A stretch of DNA of 6,769 nt, taken from NCBI GenBank assembly GCA_016764835.1, contig JAESRD010000117.1, positions 1-6,769 of the forward strand, in the 5' to 3' direction. The translations under genes and the position numbers were made by a program. Positions 1-4,950 of this stretch are shown in pieces (position 1 is the stretch's first letter; every line of letters begins with the position of its first letter). The notes beneath the pieces are model-generated. The model did not search any database. It saw only the letters and a program-made list of their open reading frames with translations, and was not told the origin of the DNA. This DNA comes from Paracoccaceae bacterium (GTDB lineage: Bacteria > Pseudomonadota > Alphaproteobacteria > Rhodobacterales > Rhodobacteraceae).

Positions 1-40
1 GCCAAGCCGCGACTTTCACTGAAAATACCCGCCACACGGA

Positions 41-63
41 CCTGCTTGCCCCGCCCAAGCAGG
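41..63. repeat. Perfect 8-bp inverted repeat with 7-nt loop
   Basis: CCTGCTTG at 41-48 pairs perfectly with CAAGCAGG at 56-63 across the 7-nt loop CCCCGCC. The stem is GC-rich and should fold stably in RNA. No T-run follows on the + strand (the next bases are CCAAAAACC), and none lies close on the - strand, so it is not a textbook intrinsic terminator. It could be the 3' hairpin of an upstream transcript or an operator for a dimeric regulator of the operon starting at 189. The sequence alone does not decide between these. Confidence 0.5.
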
Positions 64-91
64 CCAAAAACCAGCCAAGCCCGCCAATAGA

Positions 92-122
92 CTGCAAACT
101 TTTCCCGCAAAAGCTGCAAACT
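92..122 (+). repeat. Direct repeat CTGCAAACT x2 bracketing a small hairpin
   Basis: CTGCAAACT occurs at 92-100 and again, identically, at 114-122. The 22-bp centre-to-centre distance is close to two helical turns, which would place both copies on the same DNA face. CTTTT (99-103) and AAAAG (109-113) between them form a 5-bp inverted repeat with loop CCCGC. The arrangement lies 67-97 bp upstream of the first start codon and is compatible with a regulator-binding site. That role is inferred, because I do not recognise the motif. Confidence 0.35.
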
Positions 123-188
123 AAAAATAAATCGCCCAACAATGCCCTTGCCAGTTGTGCCAGATAATCCGCGCAATATGATGCCCTT

Positions 189-1724
189 ATGAGTAACAAA
201 ACGATCTATGATGAAATGTGGGGACTGATTGACGCAGACACGTCAAATCAGAGCCAAAGCCAGATGCAGAATGGTGCTGCCAGCGCCATGAACCAAAGCC
301 AATCGCAGGGCCCGGCCCAAAGCCAATCACAGGGTCAACGCCGCGCCGTGCGCAGCCCCTATGATGGCTTTGACGACTGGTTCAAAGATGAAGACCCGGC
401 CCGCCTGCGCAAGAAGCAGCGCGAGGCTGAAAAGATATTCCGCCTGACGGGCATTACCTTTAATGTCTATGGCCGCGCCGAGGCCGATGAGCGGCTGATC
501 CCGTTCGACATTATTCCGCGTATTATCGCCGCTAGAGAATGGTCAAAGCTGACCAAAGGCATTGAGCAACGCGTCCGCGCCATCAACGCCTTTTTGCATG
601 ATATCTATCACCGCCAAGAGATTATCCGCGCCGGCCGCGTGCCGGCTGAGATGATCGCCCGCAATGAGGCGTTCTTGCCGCAGATGATCGGCGTCACCCC
701 GCCCGGCGGGGTCTATACCCATATCGTCGGCACCGATATTGTGCGCACCGGCGATGATGATTTTTACGTGCTCGAAGACAATGCCCGCACCCCGTCCGGC
801 GTCAGCTACATGTTGGAAAACCGCGAGACCATGCTGCACATGTTCCCCGAACTGTTCAGCCGCAATCGTGTGCGCCCGGTCTCGAACTACACCACACAGC
901 TGCACCGCTCGCTGTGTGACTGCGCCCCAGAGGCCACCACCGGCGACCCGGTTGTCGCCGTGCTGACCCCCGGCATTTATAATTCGGCCTATTACGAGCA
1001 TTCGTTCTTGGCCGATAAAATGGGCGTTGAGCTGGTTGAGGGCCATGATCTACGGGTTATTGACGGCCGCGTCGCCATGCGCACCACCCGCGGCTATCAG
1101 CCGATTGATGTGCTCTACCGCCGGGTTGATGATGACTATCTCGACCCGCTCAATTTCCGCCCCGATAGCGGGTTGGGCATCCCCGGCATTCTCGATGTTT
1201 ACCGCGCGGGCGGCATAACCATCGCCAATGCGCCCGGCACCGGCATTGCCGATGATAAAGCCATATATAGCTATATGCCTGATATCATTGAGTTCTACAC
1301 CGGCGAAAAGGCGATATTGAAGAACGTACCAACATGGCGCTGCTCGGAGGCCAGCTCGCTGTCCTACGTGCTCGACAATCTCGAAGAGCTGGTGGTCAAA
1401 GAGGTGCATGGCTCTGGCGGCTACGGCATGCTCATTGGCCCAACAGCGTCGAAAAAGGAAATCGCCGCCTTCCGCCACAAACTTACGGCGACGCCGGACA
1501 ACTATATCGCCCAGCCGACGCTGTCGCTTTCAACCGTGCCGATCATGACCCGCGCCGGGCTGGCACCGCGCCATGTTGACCTGCGCCCCTATGTGCTGGT
1601 CTCGCCAAAGGGGATCAACATCACCCCCGGTGGGCTGACCCGCGTGGCGCTTAAAAAGGGCAGCCTTGTGGTGAACTCGTCGCAGGGCGGCGGCACAAAA
1701 GACACTTGGGTTCTGGAGGAGTAA
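189..1724 (+). CDS. Circularly permuted ATP-grasp protein of the Anbu operon
   Basis: This is a 511-residue protein of the circularly permuted ATP-grasp type 2 family (formerly DUF404/DUF407), predicted to be a cytoplasmic ATP-dependent ligase forming an amide or peptide-like bond; its substrate is not known. Family hallmarks are visible: TGITFNVYG (88-95), LEDNARTPSGVSYMLENR (about 195-212), RRVDDDYLDPL (311-321), NAPGTGIADDKA (347-358), the glycine-rich loop VVKEVHGSGGYGM (402-414), HVDLRPYV (462-469) and NSSQGGGTKDTWV (496-508). ATG 189 is the first possible start after an in-frame TAA at 165-167, and the family-like YDEMW lies just inside it. There is no clear Shine-Dalgarno sequence. Residues about 14-56 are an unusual Gln/Ser-rich insertion, which makes the protein longer than the roughly 470 residues I expect for the family. 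The gene heads the operon and ends 4 bp before the alpha-E gene, its usual partner. Family assignment is firm; the reaction is inferred. Confidence 0.93.
   Translation: MSNKTIYDEMWGLIDADTSNQSQSQMQNGAASAMNQSQSQGPAQSQSQGQRRAVRSPYDGFDDWFKDEDPARLRKKQREAEKIFRLTGITFNVYGRAEADERLIPFDIIPRIIAAREWSKLTKGIEQRVRAINAFLHDIYHRQEIIRAGRVPAEMIARNEAFLPQMIGVTPPGGVYTHIVGTDIVRTGDDDFYVLEDNARTPSGVSYMLENRETMLHMFPELFSRNRVRPVSNYTTQLHRSLCDCAPEATTGDPVVAVLTPGIYNSAYYEHSFLADKMGVELVEGHDLRVIDGRVAMRTTRGYQPIDVLYRRVDDDYLDPLNFRPDSGLGIPGILDVYRAGGITIANAPGTGIADDKAIYSYMPDIIEFYTGEKAILKNVPTWRCSEASSLSYVLDNLEELVVKEVHGSGGYGMLIGPTASKKEIAAFRHKLTATPDNYIAQPTLSLSTVPIMTRAGLAPRHVDLRPYVLVSPKGINITPGGLTRVALKKGSLVVNSSQGGGTKDTWVLEE
254..334 (+). repeat. 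In-gene degenerate repeat encoding three QSQ(SQ) blocks
   Basis: Two 18-bp copies, at 293-310 and 317-334, differ at a single base (G305 versus A329) and are spaced 24 bp apart. A third, more diverged copy starts at 254 (CCAAAGCCAGATGCAG). They encode QSQSQ-type blocks at residues 21-25, 36-40 and 44-48 of the ATP-grasp protein. The 24-bp spacing keeps the reading frame, consistent with growth by slipped-strand duplication. The resulting segment is low-complexity and probably disordered. Confidence 0.75.
1715..1720 (+). promoter_or_regulatory. Ribosome binding site for the alpha-E gene
   Basis: GGAGGA lies inside the last codons of the ATP-grasp gene, 8 nt before ATG 1729. It is the strongest Shine-Dalgarno sequence on the + strand here. 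Its position suggests translational coupling of the first two proteins and contrasts with the poor initiation context of the first gene. Confidence 0.75.
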
Positions 1725-1728
1725 GGCC

Positions 1729-2667
1729 ATGCTCGGTAAAACCGCAGGCGGGCTATACTGGATGGCACGCTATCTGGAACGCTCAGAAAACACCGCAAGG
1801 CTGGTCGAGGCCGGGCAACGCATGGCGCTGACCCGCTCTGGCGCAGAAGATGAGTGGAGCTCGATTTTGCAAACCGCCACCTCTGAAGAAGGGTATTTGC
1901 TAAAATACGACGAGGTCACCCGCGAACATGTCATCGACTGGCTGCTGCGCGACCCCGACAACCCGTCCAGCGTGCTATCCGTGGTCTCTGCGGCCCGCCA
2001 CAACGCCCGCCTTGTGCGCACCGCGATCACCCGCGAGGTTTGGGAAAGCGTTAACCTCGCTTGGATGGAGCTTAAGAAAACCCTCGGCAGTAAGATCGTA
2101 GAGCGCGACCTGCCGGAAGTTCTGGCCTCAATCCGCCAGCGCGCCGCCTTTGTGCGCGGGGCTATGCTCGGCACGATGATGCGCGACGACATTTATGACT
2201 TTGCCCGGCTTGGCACCTTCTTGGAGCGCGCCGATAATACCGCCCGTATTTTGGACGTAAAATATTATGTGCTGCTGCCATCGGCCATGCCGGTCGGCTC
2301 CAGCCTCGACAATGTGCAATGGGAAACCATTTTGCGTTCAGTCTCGGCCGAGGGCGGGTTTCGCATGGCATATGGCCGCGATGTGCGCCCACGCGAGATC
2401 GCTCAATTCTTGCTGCTCGACTCGCGCATGCCGCGCAGCTTGCGCTTTTGCTCCAGCAAAATTCGCGACAACCTCAACTATCTGTCCAAAGATTATAGCA
2501 ACCGGATGGAAAGCCATGACCTGGCCGATGCGCTCTACGAATCAAACGTATCGCGCACTGTTGACGGTATAATCGAGAGCGGATTGCACGAATATATCCA
2601 AGACTTTCTTGGCGCGGCAGCCCGGTTGGGCCGCCAAATAGAGATAGATTACCGTTTCTATGAATAG
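1729..2667 (+). CDS. Alpha-E domain protein (DUF403)
   Basis: This 312-residue protein is a full-length member of the alpha-E family, an all-helical, probably soluble domain found almost always beside or fused to the circularly permuted ATP-grasp protein. It is thought to act with it as a partner or second catalytic subunit in making a peptide-like product; its exact activity is unknown. The N-terminus MLGKTAGGLYWMARYLERSENTAR is diagnostic when read as a whole. LERSENTARLV (residues 16-26) recurs as LERADNTARIL (165-175), an internal repeat of an acidic/basic helix that may build a symmetrical active site. Other conserved-looking segments are NARLVRTAITREVWESVN (92-109) and SLRFCSSKIRDNL (237-249). 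No signal peptide or membrane segment is seen. The start is fixed by GGAGGA 8 nt upstream. Nothing is missing or broken. Confidence 0.93.
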   Translation: MLGKTAGGLYWMARYLERSENTARLVEAGQRMALTRSGAEDEWSSILQTATSEEGYLLKYDEVTREHVIDWLLRDPDNPSSVLSVVSAARHNARLVRTAITREVWESVNLAWMELKKTLGSKIVERDLPEVLASIRQRAAFVRGAMLGTMMRDDIYDFARLGTFLERADNTARILDVKYYVLLPSAMPVGSSLDNVQWETILRSVSAEGGFRMAYGRDVRPREIAQFLLLDSRMPRSLRFCSSKIRDNLNYLSKDYSNRMESHDLADALYESNVSRTVDGIIESGLHEYIQDFLGAAARLGRQIEIDYRFYE

Positions 2668-2677
2668 CGTAAAAGGC

Positions 2678-2683
2678 AAAGGA
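2678..2683 (+). promoter_or_regulatory. Ribosome binding site deciding the transglutaminase start
   Basis: AAAGGA lies 9 nt before ATG 2693. An earlier in-frame ATG at 2660, which overlaps the alpha-E stop region, would place this site inside the gene and add eleven residues (MNSVKGKGNNT) that do not look like the family. This site therefore supports 2693 as the true start. Confidence 0.65.
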
Positions 2684-2692
2684 AACAACACG

Positions 2693-3511
2693 ATGCGGCT
2701 TAAAATATCTCATGTGACAACCTATGAATACGACAAGCCTGTCGCCTATGCTTTGCAACAAATCCGGCTAACGCCGAAGTCACACCCGTCCCAAACTGTG
2801 CTGCATTGGCGCACCGAGGTTACCGGCGGCCAGCGCCAGCTGACCTTTGAAGACGCGCACCGCAACACTGTTGATCTCATCAGTTTTGAGCCCGGCACCC
2901 AGCATATCTCGGTGCGCTGCGAGGGCGAGGTTGAGCTGCGCGACACACATGGCGTACATGGCCCCCATGGTGGCTATATGCCGCTGTGGATGTTTTTGCG
3001 CACAACCAAGCTGACCAAATGCGGCACTAAATGCGCCGCCATTATTAAAGACCTCAAAGACAATGCCGACGAAAACAATGCCAACGGTGATTTGGCCAAA
3101 CTACACGCGCTTATGGAAGCCGTGCACATTGCCCTGCCCTATGCCAAAGGCACCACAGTCTCAGGCAGCACCGCCGAAGAGGCCTTGGAAAACGGCTCAG
3201 GCGTTTGCCAAGATCACTCCCATGTTTTCATCAGCTGCGCCCGCGAAATGGGCCTGCCGGCGCGCTACGTTTCTGGCTATCTAATGATAGAGGGCAGCCC
3301 GCAACAAGACGCCACCCATGCCTGGGCCGAAGCCCATGTTGACGGGCTCGGCTGGGTCGGGTTTGACGCGGCCAATGACCAAAGCCCCGATATGCGCTAT
3401 GTGCGCGTGGCAACAGGGCTGGACTACGCCGACGCCGCCCCTATATCAGGCATGGGCGAAGCGCTCGGTGATGAGCGGCTTTCCGTTTCTGTTGAAGTAC
3501 AACAACAATAG
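2693..3511 (+). CDS. Transglutaminase-like cysteine protease/transferase of the Anbu operon
   Basis: This 272-residue protein belongs to the bacterial transglutaminase-like superfamily (papain-like fold with an N-terminal beta domain). Such enzymes hydrolyse or transfer amide bonds, and in this operon type one is proposed to process the product of the ATP-grasp/alpha-E pair. The N-terminus MRLKISHVTTYEYDKPV is the typical family opening. The triad is visible: Cys172 in GSGVCQDHSHVF, His209 in DATHAWAEAHV and Asp225 in WVGFDAAND. No signal peptide is seen, so it should be cytoplasmic. ATG 2693 is chosen over ATG 2660 because of the AAAGGA site and family similarity. A segment rich in Lys, Asp and Asn (about 105-132), containing Cys110 and Cys114, separates the beta domain from the catalytic core and looks locally variable. 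The gene starts 25 bp after the alpha-E stop and lies 39 bp before anbu. The family is certain; the substrate is unknown. Confidence 0.93.
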   Translation: MRLKISHVTTYEYDKPVAYALQQIRLTPKSHPSQTVLHWRTEVTGGQRQLTFEDAHRNTVDLISFEPGTQHISVRCEGEVELRDTHGVHGPHGGYMPLWMFLRTTKLTKCGTKCAAIIKDLKDNADENNANGDLAKLHALMEAVHIALPYAKGTTVSGSTAEEALENGSGVCQDHSHVFISCAREMGLPARYVSGYLMIEGSPQQDATHAWAEAHVDGLGWVGFDAANDQSPDMRYVRVATGLDYADAAPISGMGEALGDERLSVSVEVQQQ

Positions 3512-3536
3512 ACCGCAGGCTTGTTGCAGCCGCGGT
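3512..3536 (+). promoter_or_regulatory. Intergenic hairpin between transglutaminase and anbu genes
   Basis: ACCGC (3512-3516) and GGCT (3518-3521) pair with AGCC (3528-3531) and GCGGT (3532-3536). This gives a 9-bp, mostly GC stem with one bulged A (3517) and the 6-nt loop TGTTGC. The hairpin starts inside the transglutaminase stop codon context and ends 5 nt before the anbu Shine-Dalgarno GAGG (3542-3545). No T-run follows, so full intrinsic termination is unlikely. An mRNA-stability, processing or translation-tuning role that sets the Anbu dose apart from the upstream enzymes is inferred. Confidence 0.5.
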
Positions 3537-3550
3537 AATATGAGGCATTC

Positions 3551-4282
3551 ATGACCTATTGCGTGGCGCTCAAGCTAGACCAAGGGCTTGTTTTCATGTC
3601 AGATACCCGGACCAATGCCGGTGTCGACAATATCTCGACTTTTCGTAAAATGAAAACATGGTCGGACGGCGACCATAGCGCCATTACGTTGATGACCGCC
3701 GGTAATCTGGCGACAACGCAGGCCGTGGTCAGCCTGATTGATGAGCGGATGAAGGCGCCGGCCGACCGCACGCCGTCAATTCTCGGCCAGCCCAGCATGT
3801 TTCAGGTGGCCATGCTGGTTGGCAAAACCCTCAAAGAGATTATTGCCCGTCAGGCCGAGACCGGCCAACGCGCTGATAGCGGCTTTAACGCCACGATCAT
3901 TCTTGGCGGTCAGGTCAACGGCTCAGAACCACGGCTGTTTTTGATCTACCCCGAGGGCAATTTTATTGAGGCCAGCGATGACACGCCGTTCTTCCAAATC
4001 GGCGAGACCAAATATGGCCGCCCGATCTTGGTGCGCGCCTTCTCCCCAGAGATGACCTTTGAAGCAGCGGTCAAACTGCTCTTCGTCAGTTTCGACTCGA
4101 CCATAAAGTCAAACCTTTCCGTCGGCATGCCGCTTGATCTGCATATCTACTCTGAGGGGACGTTCAGCGAAGGTCTGACCCGGCGGATTGAGGCCACAGA
4201 TACCGATTTCCAGACCATTTCAGATGGGTGGGGCGACGCGCTACAACATGCATTTGGCCATCTGCCCGATGTGACGCTCTAG
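3551..4282 (+). CDS. anbu: Anbu: bacterial proteasome-type (HslV-like) Thr peptidase
   Basis: This 243-residue Ntn-hydrolase is related to 20S proteasome beta subunits and HslV. Family members assemble into oligomeric rings in the cytoplasm; hydrolytic activity has been hard to show and the natural substrate is unsettled. The start MTYCVALKLDQGLVFMSDTR is the Anbu signature. Removing Met exposes Thr1, the N-terminal nucleophile. Counting from that Thr, Asp17 (MSDTR) and Lys32 (FRKMK) match the Asp17/Lys33 positions of proteasomes. FDSTIKSNLSVGMPLDLHIY (about 181-200) is the second conserved active-site/fold segment. GAGG at 3542-3545, 5 nt before ATG 3551, fixes the start, which is critical because an extension would bury the Thr. 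No propeptide is present, as is usual for Anbu. The gene lies last in the classic four-gene order. No cognate ATPase ring (HslU-like) gene is present in this window. Confidence 0.95.
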   Translation: MTYCVALKLDQGLVFMSDTRTNAGVDNISTFRKMKTWSDGDHSAITLMTAGNLATTQAVVSLIDERMKAPADRTPSILGQPSMFQVAMLVGKTLKEIIARQAETGQRADSGFNATIILGGQVNGSEPRLFLIYPEGNFIEASDDTPFFQIGETKYGRPILVRAFSPEMTFEAAVKLLFVSFDSTIKSNLSVGMPLDLHIYSEGTFSEGLTRRIEATDTDFQTISDGWGDALQHAFGHLPDVTL

Positions 4283-4290
4283 GCGGATGC

Positions 4291-4319
4291 TGGCCTTGGC
4301 CCTCGCATAAATGTAATAT
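4291..4319 (+). promoter_or_regulatory. Possible weak promoter for the phosphatidyltransferase gene
   Basis: The 64-bp gap after anbu (4283-4346) contains TAATAT at 4314-4319, a fair -10 box. TGGCCT at 4291-4296, a poor -35 box matching three of six positions, lies 17 bp upstream of it. The sequence around the -10 is clearly more AT-rich than its surroundings. A transcript from here would have a leader of roughly 20 nt. The gene could equally be read through from the Anbu operon, since I see no terminator in the gap. Confidence 0.22.
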
Positions 4320-4346
4320 CGGTAAAAGACACAGAACAGGCAGGTC

Positions 4347-4943
4347 ATGATGGACTATTTCAATGATGGCGAGGGCGAAAAGCAAGCCCAGTTTGCCGCC
4401 AAACGCGACCGGTTCTTCGCCTCAGCCGTTGGTCTGCTGCAAAAGCTGGGGCTGACGCCCACCGCCGTTAGCATCCTCGGCGTGGGTTTCGCGCTGATCG
4501 CCGCCGCCATACCCGGCCAATATTGGGGCGCAGTGGCGCTGTTCTTGGTGCTTTATGTGCTGATGGACGGGCTGGACGGCCCGCTTGCCCGCGCCACAAA
4601 CACCCAAAGCCAAGGCGGCTCGCTGGTCGATATTTTTGCCGATCAGATCGGGGTGATCATCGTCGCCGTGGCCGCACTTTATTGGGCCGGGGCCAGCCCG
4701 GCGCTCAATATCGGCTTTGCGTTCATCTATATAAACGTCATCTACCTGATGGTCATCTGCAACTTGCTCAAAGCAAAAATGCCGGCGATTTTACGGGTTA
4801 AGTACTTCTACTTCGTCATTTATCTGGCATCGCTCTATTTCAGCTCTGCCGTGCCGATCAACATATTTGCCGGGGTATTTCTGGCCTATTATCTGGTCTA
4901 TTTCTTCAAACTGTTTGGACTTGTTATCAAAACGGTGAAGTAA
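4347..4943 (+). CDS. CDP-alcohol phosphatidyltransferase family membrane protein
   Basis: This 198-residue integral inner-membrane enzyme of the CDP-alcohol phosphatidyltransferase family would move a phosphatidyl or substituted phosphate group from a CDP-activated donor to an alcohol in phospholipid (or related) synthesis. The catalytic motif is perfect: D74-xx-D77-G78-xx-A81-R82-x8-G91-xxx-D95-xxx-D99, the four Asp residues binding two metal ions. About six hydrophobic helices are apparent, near residues 40-55, 58-73, 97-113, 117-140, 152-167 and 172-192. Helix borders are judged by eye. The N-terminal tail is charged (DGEGEKQAQFAAKRDRF). The start is ATG 4347 or the adjacent ATG 4350; AGG at 4338-4340 lies 6 nt before the first. 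Length is typical of phosphatidylglycerophosphate and phosphatidylinositol-phosphate synthases, but the sequence does not reveal the acceptor. It starts 64 bp after anbu and overlaps convergent nagA by 17 bp. Confidence 0.88.
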   Translation: MMDYFNDGEGEKQAQFAAKRDRFFASAVGLLQKLGLTPTAVSILGVGFALIAAAIPGQYWGAVALFLVLYVLMDGLDGPLARATNTQSQGGSLVDIFADQIGVIIVAVAALYWAGASPALNIGFAFIYINVIYLMVICNLLKAKMPAILRVKYFYFVIYLASLYFSSAVPINIFAGVFLAYYLVYFFKLFGLVIKTVK

Positions 4944-4950
4944 GCACTTC
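4927..4950. other. Tail-to-tail gene overlap with a small dyad
   Basis: The last 17 bp of the phosphatidyltransferase gene (stop TAA 4941-4943) and the last 17 bp of nagA (stop TGA, complement of 4927-4929) are the same DNA. GAAGT (4937-4941) and ACTTC (4946-4950) form a 5-bp inverted repeat with loop AAGC at the edge of the overlap. No T-run adjoins it on either strand, so I cannot point to an intrinsic terminator for either transcript. Confidence 0.6.

Larger units (their letters stand above)
1..188. other. Upstream non-coding region of the Anbu operon
   Basis: I see no confident gene here. The frame shared with the first gene is open from the left edge to a TAA at 165-167, and frame 1 is open to a TAG at 88-90, so the tail of an upstream gene cannot be excluded. 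The predicted peptides (rich in Gln, Asn, Lys and Pro) match nothing I recognise. The second half (about 90-135) is richer in A and T than the neighbouring genes, as expected for a regulatory region. A hexamer close to a -10 box, GATAAT, lies at 163-168, but no -35 box sits at a normal distance. The region also contains the inverted repeat and direct repeat listed separately. Confidence 0.6.

Noticed and set aside
1..167. Open frame from the left edge to TAA at 165-167 as the tail of an upstream gene
   Set aside because: The predicted peptide is rich in Asn, Lys, Gln and Pro with no recognisable domain, and base composition becomes non-coding-like after about 90. It is not excluded, only unsupported.
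148..168. Promoter made of TTGCCA (148-153) and GATAAT (163-168)
   Set aside because: The spacer is 9 bp, far short of the 16-18 bp that sigma-70-type holoenzymes need. Pairing TTGCCA with CAATAT (174-179) gives 20 bp, which is too long.
543..1478. Antisense open frames of 167 and 142 codons within the ATP-grasp gene
   Set aside because: They are shadows of a firmly identified gene, with Ala/Gly/His-rich composition and no ribosome site that stands out.
2660..2692. Earlier ATG start for the transglutaminase, overlapping the alpha-E stop region
   Set aside because: It adds eleven residues unlike the family and has no Shine-Dalgarno, whereas ATG 2693 has AAAGGA 9 nt upstream and begins with the typical MRLKI.
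4292..4301. GGCC-TT-GGCC palindrome after anbu as a terminator
   Set aside because: The 2-nt loop cannot close, the outer ATGC/GCAT pairs are interrupted, and no T-run follows.
4600..4616. A further CCAAAGCCAA (QSQ) stretch in the phosphatidyltransferase gene, resembling the ATP-grasp insertion repeats
   Set aside because: It is a single short match using common codons within the conserved catalytic loop, so shared origin is not supported.
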